Source of the DNA: Patagioenas fasciata | Taxonomy: Eukaryota > Chordata > Aves > Columbiformes > Columbidae | Assembly: GCF_037038585.1 (NCBI RefSeq) | Contig: NC_092520.1 | Span: forward strand, 121,552,001 to 121,616,000 | Length of the DNA stretch: 64,000 nt | Direction: 5' to 3' | In this document: in pieces, positions 9,717-21,833 of the stretch | How the letters are laid out: every line of letters starts with the position of its first letter | Position numbering within the stretch: the stretch's first letter is position 1 | The notes under the pieces: model-generated | Databases searched by the model: none | The model's input: the letters and a program-made list of their open reading frames with translations, nothing else | What the model was told of the DNA's origin: nothing | Translations under genes and position numbers: made by a program

Positions 9717-12700
9717 GTAAGTGTTACTTCTCTCCATTGTTCATCCCAGATTGTTTACTTTAGGCCTTCTGGTAAGTGGCTTTTGCCAAGTGTTTTTTCC
9801 CCATGGATTGTGGAGTGGAGCAGAAGTAATGCTCCCCAGACACTCACTCTGCTTGCAGCACCCACATCCCTGTAACAGCTGTGAAGCCGTGTGCTTGAAA
9901 ACAGCGTTTGCCAGCATTGAGCAGACCATCTTCCCAACACAAGCCTTCCCAGGAAGGCTGTAAATGAAAAGTACTTCCTATCAGAGCCTTTCCCCCCATC
10001 CCAGTAAATACAGCAAGGGAAAGCAAACGCCACCTGCATTTGGAAGTTCATAGTGCCTTCGGGTGTGTCTTGAAAGAGCTGCAGTTCAGGTTGCAAACAC
10101 TTCAGGGATTAGGTTTGATTGTTAGGTTTCTTTGCATTTTCATACTTAAGATGAGGTTTCAAAGACCGCATGAAGGCACGTGATAGACCCATGCTCAAAA
10201 CTGAATAATGATAACCACAAAGCAAGCCATTGTTTCAGTGAAAAGAACTGAAATACATCTGAAAGACTAAAGTATTAAACGTAAGCAGGCTAACAAAGAC
10301 TTCTCTGTTCCTCTAAAATCACATCTGAAAGCTGTTCAGAAACTGTATGTGGTCTCTAGATGGCACTGTGACTCTATATGATGATTAATCTAAAATGAAC
10401 AACCCTGTTAAAAAAGTGTTTGCATTACCAAAGTCGGGTAAGAATTCACAGCTGCCAAGTGACTAGCTTCCAGCTCTTTACATATTAGATGTGTAATAAT
10501 AGCTGTATTTATAGTGCTTAATTACTTCTCGGGTCACAACACAAGCTTGTGCTTCACAAGATATCCTCTTCAGTTTATTCACAGTTAACACAACAAATAC
10601 AGCTAACTGGGTACTGTTGTATGTTCTTTCCTAAGCAAAGTGAATTAGCTAATTAGGGACTCACTTGACTACAATTTGGTCCCTGTACTCTCAGGTTGTA
10701 GTGTCTATAGCCAGGTTGTTATAGCTGATTAGAAACACTCAACTGAAGGGTTAATTGACTGTTCACAATTACTGGGTATCTGTGTGATCCACCACTGTTC
10801 ATGAATTCACTGCTAATTATCATCTTGCGAAAGGCATGGAGAGATATATTACCAAATGTCTTAACTGAGTAGAGATAATATTTTTTCTGCTTCCAGAGAG
10901 GATGTGAACATATTTTAAAAGTGTTAAAATAGAAATCAGCTTTCCAATTGACAATACTATTTGTAATTGCTCATTGCAGAAACACTAGTGTAGGTTGTGG
11001 GTGATGCACAAATAAAAAGCAGGTTCAAGATCACAGGGATCTTCTATATTATCAGAAACACTGGTATTTACTCATCTCCTGATTTATATTGATAAAAGGC
11101 TCTAACATCATTTCCTTAATGGAAAGCAGTGTGATGGCTGTCATGATGAAAATCAGGCTTAGCATTTTGGATAATTATTCTGTATGTTTGAGCTACAGTT
11201 GAATAGCAGCTCTAAGAATGTTACAGAATTAGGATAAGAGAAAGACAGAGTTTTCTACAAAGAAGCTTAATCTGTTACAACCTATTGAGAAGATCCGTGC
11301 ATTATATAATCCTCTCTCATTTGTTATAAATATTTTAAGTAGTGGTATGTGAGTACACTATGTTTCAACAAGAGATATAGACAAATGCTATCTATCACGA
11401 AGACACGACGGTAGGAATAAAGTTATCAAGTAAAAAAGACAAAATTATTTGTGGTCACATCCCAAAGAGTCCTAAGCTGTTCTGCCAGTCACTACTGGGC
11501 TGCAAGTCAAATGTTTCTGATTTGCACAAAGATTTCATTGCCATGAAGCCAAGGTGAAGCCTAAGTCAAACCCATGGTGCTATACCTGAGGCGATCAGTT
11601 GATTTGCTTTCTGTCATGCAAAGAATAGATGCAGACTGTGTTCAGACTCGGTGACTGTGATTTCTTAGCACACTCATCAACCAAAATAAGAGGACTGAGA
11701 GAAATAATGATCTCAACTGAATTCCATTGAAGTCCTAGAGAAATCTCTCCATGTAGCTGATTTCTTTACAATACTCTAGATGGACCAGAGACACTTCTGA
11801 TGTAAGGACAATCTGTACAAATACTGTAAATAAATACTGCCGACTCATAATTTTGTGTTTCAGATTTCAGTGGGAAAATGAGACACATCAACTGTAAGAT
11901 ATAATTGATAAATTCTTCACTAGACTAAGAGAGAAAAATTAAAAAGCTTTAAATCACATAAGCAATAAAAACATTTTTAACAAGCAAGCCCCTCCACCTT
12001 AGCTGTCAGACAACGCTGTGATATCTGCATTTGTGTACACACACACCTGCCCACACTCCCTCAACAGTGATGGAACAGCCCAGCAAAGCTGGTAATTCTT
12101 CTGATATCCCTTTAAAATCTTCCTCCAATATGAATCTCCTGTTTTGGACTCCTATAATGATAATTATCAGAGCAACAAGGATCTTTAGCAGATGTCTCCA
12201 CACTGACAAAACTCAATCAGCACTCTGTCCTCACAAGTGTGTTTGAACGTTCCCTGATGCGAACTCATGTTACAGGTTCCTGGTGTCAGTGCAAAGCAGG
12301 AGAGGGGTGATGGCCATTGACCGTCCCATGTGCCAGATGAAAATGATCAGACACCAGTTGATGCTGGTGCAGTGAGCACTTCTGGCTGGCTTGAGCTCTG
12401 GCCCAAAACAGCCTAGAGAGAAACGTTTTAGATCAACGAGAGTATTTTGTTGTTGTGTAAATCTGCTGCTATACAAGCAAGAGCATGGTAGAATTACTTG
12501 TTATAACTAATAGAGATTTGAAAATAAACCCCCCTTTCCAAAAACTTGGCATTATGTGCAATTCAGCTGCCAGATGATTTATGGAAACAGATGGACCAAA
12601 ACATGCATGGAGTTAGTTACAGCAAAAACTCTGTAACTGGCGCTTACCTCAGTGTCAAGACTGTATTCTGACTTATGCCTAACTAGAAATTTGAATTCAA

Positions 12701-15700
12701 TGAGGAGCTAATCTGAAGTAATCTAGTTAATATTTTGCAAAATAATTGCCACTTTTTTACTGTCCATGTCCAGAGAAAAGCAAAAGTGAAATAACTTTTT
12801 ATTTATGGAACAGCAGTTGCAGCTTTTTGGTCCCAGGTCTCTTTCCCCACATATTCATTTGAAGACAAGAATAAAGAAGGTGATAGTGCACATGTAAAAT
12901 AAAAAATGTAACTTCAGTAATTCTTCCTCTCATTTTTCAACTTAGACTGAGCTCCTCAGAAATCTGAAGATTCATTCATTATAGTGAGCTATATCACACC
13001 AAAAAGCTATGGCTTATGACTTGGCAGTAAGGTCTACCTGTTTCTTGTTCTTAAATGTCTTTTAGTTACAAATTTAATTTCAGTGTTATGGCTGAAACTT
13101 AACACTCCTTATTCCAGAACACAAATTCACATTTGACTTGTTGCTACATTACAGAAAATAAAACACAATCTTGTTCTTTGCCAAGATAGAAAGTGTATTT
13201 TTTCTAGGAAAGAGAAGTAACATTCAAAGGCAATTCATAAACTTGGTTCACTTCAGTGATTCTGACTAAAAAAAAACAAAAACAAAACAAAAAATCAGTG
13301 TAAACCACTTTGTTTCAGTTTGAAGATATCAAAACAGTATTTTGTTTCAAGATTTGCGATTTGAATATTTCAGAACTTTGATCTGAGATGTCTTAGCCAT
13401 TGCCCTTCTTCACAGTGAAATACATCTGCTTTTAGCCTTCTGCTGTAAATTCCATTTTGCAACTGTCCAGATGTGTACTGGGATTTTCTTCCACTTGGTT
13501 AAATAAACTTTGCTTGAACTTATTATTAAACAATTATTGAAAAACATTCTCTAGTTAAGTAAAGGGAAACTGATGTAAGTATTCTTCAGTTAAACAGATG
13601 ATAAAATAACTCCAGCATAAACAGAGACCTTAGTTATGATTACTCTGTAACTTTCCTGGGGAAATAGATGCAGGAATAATTAGAAAATCTAGGGAGGAGT
13701 CTAATGGGAAAATTGCATCATAGAGAAGTTATGCCATGTTTTTGAGTTTGCACGGGCTACAGTCAGTTTTTTTTTTCAGGATCTTCAGGATTAATTCTGG
13801 GTCAGCTGGTTTAACTATGGTTCTTCTTGCTAGCTGACAATTTTTGGTAGGCAGGCTGCTAAGAAGAGCTTCTTCTGGTTGTACCAGCTGTACCAACTGG
13901 TATGCTGCCATCCTCAATAAAGCATGACAAACTGTGTTCATTGCCTGTATGCTGAAGATCAGTGTGCAACAACCTAGAGAAGTGATGAGCAGCCGCTTTT
14001 TTCTTACTTTGTCAATCTATGGCTTATTGGCAGACGTCATAGGGTTGAGGTGTCTTGGCACTCTGCTCTCAGAGCACCTGCCCCATCACACACCCCAGGC
14101 AAGGAGATGAATGAACAGTTCAATACTTCTTTTGGGAAGCTTCTCTGATATCTGCCTGACATTATAAATCATGCTTGTTTGCACTTTGACTGTACCGGAG
14201 AAGTTATGTTAGTTTTCTACATGCAAAATGAGTGTGTGGGGGTTTAAACAGAGAGCAGCCCTTGTGTACCAGTTGTGATCATTTAGATAGTGGTACAGTA
14301 ATCCCTCCTTGCTGGCTGTGGAGAATTGGTAATGTTTGTTCCAGCCACCTAATTAAGCACTCCCACACTTGCAAATGTGGGACCTGAATATTTTCCTCTC
14401 TTTTCTGAAAATTCAGATTCAAGTTACTGAGATTTGTTACAACTGAACATTTGCTATAAATTAATTCAACTTCCTAATTTTTTTTCCTAAGGGAAAAACT
14501 TGCATTTTATTCTATTTTGTCAGCACACTCGTCACAAGCCCAGGCTTTGCTGCTGCTGTGTAAAACTTCTAAAATCAAAAGACTCATTACAAGCTTTCAG
14601 CATTTTAACTTGGAACTTTCCTCGGGGCTTTCCCTGGCTTTTACTTAAATTTCATTTTTCTTTTATTTGCTTATGATGTGATGGGGTTAGTTGCGTGCAA
14701 GTAGTCACTGAAAGGCAGCAGTTTCTTGTAGTTCAACCTATTTACCATGCCCTGGGAGTCTCACCTGTTGTTCACACTTCTTTTTCTGTCCATGTGTCTC
14801 CTTGTTTATCTGTAAGAGGTACTGTACTAATACAAATTTACGGACTCTTCATTTTGATTAGTGTTATTGAATCAACAATGTCTTTTGCTGCACCTCCTTC
14901 AGCAGCTGCTTCAGCTTCCTGGATGTTACTTGGGTGCTTCTGATGCATTTTGTGCTTCATTTTACAGCAAACATTTTTTTGTCTCTTTTGCAGGTGTTCA
15001 CAGAGGAAACAAGACTCATCTTTGCTTGTTTACTTTCTTAATATGAATATTATATTTATCCATTTGAAAACAAAACAAAACACCCAAGTCATTAGCATAG
15101 TGAAGTTTCTTCCATCACAGCTTAAAAGGGGATGAGAATGTCCTTGTGCAAGTTGGACTTTTCAGAACCGGAGTTCTGCTTTCTAGTACTATTTGAAATT
15201 GTTGTGATAACTTTTTATATATATTTTTTTAATTAGCTGGTTGCTGTTAGCTGTCTTAGTGCTGTCTGGCATTTTGTCCTTAAATGGACTTTTTAGTCTT
15301 GCTTTACAGCAAGCTTGGTTGCATTTGATTTCAGTTCCTTTGCACTCTAGTATTACAAGCATGAACCTCAGTCTGCTGAAGGTCACATCCAGATCACATG
15401 CGGCTTATAAAATTTGATCTGGGTTTTCTTTCCTGCACTGAATATGCACGCTCCCGAGTGATTACTAGAGTCCTGCCTGCTTCCTGAGGCCAACTAACAC
15501 TAGCACGTGCAGTAACTACACCCCAAGTGTAACCCCCAGGTAGGATATAGGAATAATCCTTTCAACTTCAAGAGGAACTAGACTACAGTTCGTTTTATCA
15601 TGGCAGAGGTTTAATTAGCAGTACTTATGTGGGATCTCAGTAATCAGTTTCCCAAGCAAGCAGCAGTACCTTAGATTAGATGACACATCTCTCATTGAAT

Positions 15701-15787
15701 AACCAGAGCTTGTAAGAAGCCTCTCTTGCAGTTCTTACTGTGGCTCAGTAAAACCCAGAGGTCTTCCCTTGCCTCTCTAAAAAGTAA

Positions 15788-15807
15788 AATAATAATAATA
15801 ATAATAA
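15788..15807. repeat. (AAT)n microsatellite
   Basis: Six to seven consecutive AAT units follow an A-rich stretch. Confidence 0.85.
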
Positions 15808-16134
15808 ACTATAAACTTCAATACACAGTTGGATGCACGCACAAATTCCCATCATCTTGCTCCTCACTCGTTTGTACAGTTAGCTTTGCTAACTTTGCAT
15901 GTAAGGCATACGCTGTGGCATCTAACCACCAAACTCCAAAATCGCTAAAAGAGCAATGCTATTCTACTCGAGACTGACAGAAAACAGCAATACTTACACT
16001 ATTTCCTCGCTTGTATGTGCTGGATCTCTCTGCAGGCTGTTTCAGCCTTGGAGGTCCAATGATAACCTAGAGCAGTGAGACCCCGACTGGGGCCTCCCCA
16101 TGGCCAGCACTGGGGGAGAACTGGGTTCCCAGCC

Positions 16135-16554
16135 TGCTGACGCGGAAGTCACAGACTGGTCACACGATCAATATGATCAGACAGTAGTCACTTTATTAGC
16201 AGAACCATCAGACTTACACTATTTGCTCCCTCATTATGCGATAGCTAAAATCTGATTGGTTGCATGCACTGTTAATGAGCTATTCACACGTCCTTAGATA
16301 ATTTCTGCTAGCTCAGTCCTTTTTGTCTGTGAACGCCAACTTCCCCCATGGCATCCTGCTTTTTCAGTCTGCTTCGGCCATGTACACTCACCTTTCTTCC
16401 TAATTTTTCTGCTGCATAGGCTTGTATCAGCATTTCTTCAACCATGGTTAACTTTGCTGCATCTTTGAGGCCTGCACTTTACAAGCTAATCAAGTTCATA
16501 TCTAAAGTGTCTGGATTGCTCACTACATGTCCTTGGTCTTCTAAAAACCCCACA
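16135..16554 (-). mobile_element. Solo LTR, ERVK-like (class II)
   Basis: On the minus strand this 420-bp unit starts TGTGGGG and ends CGTCAGCA. It is flanked by exact 6-bp copies of CCAGCC (16129-16134 and 16555-16560). A 6-bp duplication is typical of class II (ERVK/alpha- and betaretrovirus-like) elements. AATAAA on the minus strand (16192-16197) lies about 57 bp before the 3' end, and a CCAAT box on the same strand sits near 16255. No interior is attached, so the provirus collapsed by LTR-LTR recombination. Confidence 0.82.
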
Positions 16555-16560
16555 CCAGCC

Positions 16561-19500
16561 CAAGCACAAAACTTGCTCCCCCATCCCCTAGGCACACTGT
16601 GTGGGATCTAGCAGCACCAAGGGCTTGAGGAGCAGGGTGACAAGGACGGGATGAGCCAGCTGGGCAGCTCTGCGTGACTGAGAGCACAGCCTGGTGTGCA
16701 GCCCCACCATCCCCAGGAGCCTGTGGTCAGTGTGAAGGGAGAAAAACATGCTCTTAGCGAGGGAGTCATGAGAGAAGCTGTCCCTAGCTTGACTTGGGAA
16801 GGTGCGAGAGGAGATGAGTGATGTGGAAACAACATTTTGATGGTCTGCTGGAAGGCAGGAAGGGGACAAACAGGCTGGGGGTTGCAGTATCCTGCTCCTG
16901 CAGATGGGAGAGACTGGGAGGATGCATGATGCTCCTGTGGGCTGGGGCGGTGGGAGCAGCCGGAGAGAGTCCCAGAACAAAAGCTATGTTTTCTCCACAC
17001 CAAAGGCAAGCTAGCAGCTGAGGCACTGCTCTGGAACAAGGCAGGCATGACTGGAAAGGCAGGGAGACTGACAACTGTCACCCAGCCTTCCACCTGCAGG
17101 GCAGAGAGCTCTGCATACAGTGCTTCCTACCTGCTTGCTTCTGCCTCCCTCTTCCCCACTCCCCAGATCCAGTCAGTTTCTAGGGATGCTGAAGGGCCAC
17201 AGTCCCCAAAAATTCCTTTCCTAGGGAGTGTTTAGATGGTAGTTTGGTTGTTGGAAACTTCATTACAGGGATCCTGAAGGATGCCTGTTGTCCTGTGGGG
17301 CAATGCTGCAAGCAGGCAATGGCCAACCTTGCTTTCCTGTGTAGTTATGAAACTGGTACCACACCTGGCCATTGCTTTCTTTGCTGAGATTTCACCATCC
17401 TCAAGCTGGACATTTGAGATCTCTGTAGGATGCTCCCAGACTGTGGGAAATTGTAAATTTTTATTTTAACCTTCTGTTGTGGCTGACCTGCTACTTGCAT
17501 GTAATATTTTTCTTTCTGTTTTCAAAGCTTAGTTTAGAGCAATTATTTTGCACTCTGATACAGAAGTATAAAGGTGATGTGAGACACAGCTAAAACACAC
17601 TTCTAAATACCTGTTTGTTTTCCTATTGAAAGGGCTTTTATCAGGTCCTGGCCTTTACTTCAAGACTTTACAGATTTGCAGAAGCACATGGGAATTCTAT
17701 TTGATCAAATATCCTGCTCTTAAAGGGGGAACAGTCAGAATAAGTTCGCTCTGAGTGTGTGCTCCTATGCAGAACACAACTAAAGTAACAGCCAGATACT
17801 GCTTGCTTTCTGACCTGTTACTTCAATCACTTGCAGAGGAAATATGAAATTGAGTCATACCAGTAAAGAGTCAGCCATCTGTAATTTAGGCGTTAGATCT
17901 CTGCCAATACAGACATTCAGTCATAATGTTAGGCACAACTAAATGGAGAGAGGGATTCAATTTTCCTTTTATTCCACAAGTCAGGAGGTGATCTGGGGGA
18001 TTAAAATAATGGTGCAAAACTGGCATAAATGAAGGGTCTCAGGCTCCAAAACATTTGATCTCAGCAATTTTCTGCAATAACAAGGTAATTATTATTTTAC
18101 ATTTAACATCTTTCATACTTTTAAGCCTGATATAGACAGGTACAAATGAGTGCCACCTATATGACAGTCAATCCCATACATTTTATGGTACTTAATTAGA
18201 AATCTTTATTTCTGGAGAATATTTACTGTAGAGTCAAATTGCAGAAACTGGAGAACAGTTTTGTTTCTAATTGCAGTTAGAACAAAAATCAAATGCTCTG
18301 TTGAAATGGGATGTTCAGTTTGCAGCATATCTGAATGTGTTATATCAGATAGTTAGGGGACAAACCTGGTTCATAAGAAGTAGAAGGGCTTCTTTTAAGC
18401 AGTCACAGTATTTACTTAGAAAAGTGCAAACTTATGCAACAAACTGAAGATGTTGGCTAACAAGTTGGACAATTATTCTGAAACACCTTTAAGGGAAATA
18501 TTAAGTGCTAATTTTGTTTTGAAAACACAGAATTCAACAGCACGTGATTGAAAAGAAGGAGCTAAAACAGAGGCTTTTCCCCAATTTTTCAAGCTAAGCA
18601 TTAATTTACATTTTAAAGTGATTTTGTGATATGGTCAGTGGGTCTTTTCATAATGCCTTTGATCTCTATATCCCTATCCAGCCTTTTAAATATGTTCTTT
18701 GTACTTAGAGTTGCATTGCCATACATAACCTTGCTACTGTCATCAAGGTCAAAATAACTCCAGCTGTCAGTCTTGAATACTATAATTATACCATGATCAT
18801 GTGCATTGAGACAACACAAAAGTTTGCAGCCAGCCTTGCTGCTTAACAAATTCAGCCCTCACAGGTGTTACACAAGGGTCATCTTGCCATACACTGTACA
18901 CGCAGAACAGGGACTGCAAAAGCAGGCACAGCTACTTCATGAAGAATTTTCAGACATGCCTGGGGCACAAAACCAGTGTATTTCTAAAGATTTCTTCTAT
19001 CGGTGTTTTAGCCTGACACTTTCCCAACAATCCTGTTCTGCCAGCTTCAAAAATATGTTCCCCACTGGTGTCCTAACCTTTCCACAGTTACCCAGAATGA
19101 CTTCATAGGCTGACTACGATTGTGTTCTCCAGATCAGTAAGGAAGTGATTTCTGGTCTCATATGCGTCATTTACTCTTCATGTAGCCTTTCAGGCTGCCC
19201 GTTACAGGTATGTGTTGAACCCAGAAAGAAAATTCAGTTCAGACAGAGTGAAGCAGAGCAATATGGCAGAAAACCTTTTGTACAGTCTCACAATTGTTAG
19301 GGGTTATCAAGATCTTCACACATCTTACCCTTGCTTTTTAATAAAGCATGTTCAATTGTATTACAAAAAGATAATACAGACTGATGTTGGGGCACATGCT
19401 AAAGAGGACAAGCAATACATGTCCAAGCAAGTAGCTTGGAATTGTCTCATATTTTTACTTTTTGGAATGGAAGTCGTAAGTCATCCATTTCCTGGGACCA

Positions 19501-20956
19501 TTCAGAAGCAGACCTAAACTTTTGCTTATGCTTCATACATGTGATTTGGTTGAAGGAAGTGCCCGGTGACACAGAAGATAGTGAGTAGCCCTTTACATCA
19601 GAAAGGTTTCCCTAACAGTTTTAACACTTAATTGTAACTACATCTTTCTTCTTAGGCACCCAGACACCACTGAAGCGGTTTGTATACCAGACTAATTGCT
19701 TGAGCCCAATTCAGCATACAGAAGCCCAACATTAAAATATCCTCACTAAAGCTGGACCATTTGGACTCTTTATTAACTGGTTTGAGACTCACTGTGACAA
19801 CTATTACAATTATTGCCAAAACACAGAAGATTAAACCCTCCAGGACTCTGTCCGAAATCCTAAGTCAGCTCAGAGTTGTGCCACAGAAGTAAAACATCCC
19901 TCATCACTGCTCATACGGAACTCTTTTTACAACTCAGATTCTAAAACTTATTTTTCCAAGGAGGAACAAGAGATCAAAGAGAGACAACATACAGTATTAA
20001 TGAAATTTGAGATGGTACCTCTCACCTTCATTAAACACATAATTTTTGCTACCAGTACACTGTAATTCCAAGTATTTCAGTTTTCAGAGGGAACTGCTTC
20101 CAACAAATAATCAGTGTCTGGGATTAATGAGGGTTAGACCATTTGCACTTGGAGTTGCAAAAGGTTTTGTGTGACCCCTGAACTGGAGAGTTTTCTGCAT
20201 GTTTAACACACTAGTACAGGGTGTTTTCCCCTCAGTACTTTCCTTTGGAATGGGGAGTATTCTTACTGCAGCCATGCCGACAGTCCCATTGCAAGGGTGC
20301 TGCTTGCAGGTGACTCTTCTGGATTGCTAAAACCTGGAAACAAATAGGGGAAGCCCTGTTGGTTGACCCCTTGAATAAAAAACCACAAACAAACAGAGCA
20401 TGGTATTTGGTTATATACTGGACCATCCAATCTTATTTTAACAGGAAGGACGGAATTGCTCAACAAGTTGTGATCAAGTCAGAGAGGTTCAGAGACAACT
20501 AAAACCATAACCATTACGTCACTTAAATATTTCCTTATTCCAAGGAGCATCAGATGTAGCTCATTAAAGTTTATCACCCCAGCGCAAACATTTTAAACCC
20601 ACACATTTTGATCTGTAATTTTCCTTGCCTACAGCCTATAACAGAGCTCAACTTCAGGCAGGAATAAATGGTAATCCCTGAGAGATGGATTTCCTGAAGC
20701 AGCTAGCTCATTCAGTGTCTAAATGAAACATGATCTAAGGCTAAAGTTTGTTTCAAAATTATTTACCTACTGACTGATGATATCCATGGGCTTATTTAAT
20801 TACTCTGCTGTTGTTCCTTATAGTCTTCCCATCTCTGCCCTTCCTTACCAGCCTCTGTAAGAACAGTCAGGCTGTGTTTCCTCTATGGTTAACACTCTTT
20901 TTTTTTTTTTTTCTTCACTGAAAAGCCCTGCATAAGTGGCTGAAAAACTCACTTAC
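16561..20956. other. Unique DNA, no gene recognised
   Basis: About 16.6-17.25 kb is moderately GC-rich and open on the minus strand for up to 161 codons, but the translations are low-complexity (serine, proline, cysteine) and unlike any family I know. The rest is AT-rich and featureless, with a T-run at about 20899-20921. Confidence 0.5.
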
Positions 20957-20961
20957 TTTCT

Positions 20962-21518
20962 TGTTGTGGTTTAACCCCAGCTGGCAACCATGCAACCTCT
21001 CACTCACTCCCCCTCAGTGAGATGGGGGAGAGAATCAGAAGAGTAAAAGTGAGACAGCTTGTGTGTCGAGAAAAAGACAGTTTAACAAGCAAAGCAAAAG
21101 CCACACATGCCAACAAAGTAAAACAAGGAATTAATTTTCCTTGTACCCATGAGCAAGCAGGTGTTCAGCCTTCTCTGTGAAAGCATGGCTCTATCACGTG
21201 TAATGGTGACTTAGAAAGATAAACACAATCACTAAACATCCCTCTTTTCCTTCATCTTCCCCTCACTTTATATGTTGAGTGGGAAGTCATATGGAAAGGA
21301 ATATCCCCTTGGCCAGGTTGGGTCATCTCTCCTGGCTATGCCCCCTCACAGCTTCTTGTGCACCTGGCACAGCATAAGAAGTTGAAATATCCTTGGCTAC
21401 TTAGCAACAACTAAAATATCAGTGTATTAGCAATATTATTCTCATTCTAAATGCAAAACACAGCACCATACCAGCTACTAGGAAGAAAATGAACTCAATC
21501 CCAGCCAAAAGCAGGACA
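20962..21518 (-). mobile_element. Solo LTR, avian family ending GGTTAAACCACAACA
   Basis: The 557-bp unit runs TGTCCTGC...CAACA on the minus strand and is flanked by exact TTTCT copies (20957-20961 and 21519-21523). The GGTTAAACCAC terminus and the TATAAAG box on the minus strand (21266-21272) are hallmarks of an LTR family widespread in neoavian birds, recognised from memory. The 5-bp duplication fits ERVL or class I. No interior is attached. Confidence 0.88.
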
Positions 21519-21800
21519 TTTCTGGCTTACCAACAGACCTGAGGAAAAAAGTGAAGTTCCTCTTTGTATGAGAAATGCCACTTGCCTAACTTGGCAGCTA
21601 CAGTAAAGTAATGCATTCTCATACTGTCTTTGCATTGTCTTACATTTTTGTAATTAAAACTTGTTGCAAAAGCTTGCATGTCCAGTGTGAAGGTATGGTC
21701 CTGATATATTCTTTACAAACGTATTTTTTTAGCTGTTGGCACTATCTGAACTTCTACTTTATCATTATTATGTTAATTCTAAAGAACAAAGTTTTAGGGT

Positions 21801-21801
<1 letters not shown>

Positions 21802-21829
<28 letters not shown>
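21802..21829. repeat. Poly-T run
   Basis: Twenty-eight consecutive T. It could be the A-tail of an old minus-strand retrocopy, but no recognisable body adjoins it. Confidence 0.85.

Positions 21830-21833
<4 letters not shown>

Larger units (their letters stand above)
8188..16128. other. Unique AT-rich DNA, no gene recognised
   Basis: About 7.9 kb without a recognisable gene or dated repeat. It contains an (AT)n run, an (AAT)n run and a homeodomain-site-rich tract near 10.37-10.85 kb (see findings). A minus-strand frame at 13729-13941 has protein-like composition but matches nothing I know and has no exon context. Confidence 0.55.

Noticed and set aside
13729..13941. 70-codon minus-strand frame with protein-like composition
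   Set aside because: No recognised family, no flanking exons, and a poly-T interruption encoding a lysine run; not supportable as a gene.
16608..17093. 161-codon minus-strand frame as a gene
   Set aside because: Low-complexity translation, overlapping open frames on both strands, no family resemblance and no splice or promoter context.
21802..21829. Poly-T as the tail of a processed pseudogene
   Set aside because: No recognisable transcript-like body adjoins the run on either side and no flanking duplication was seen.
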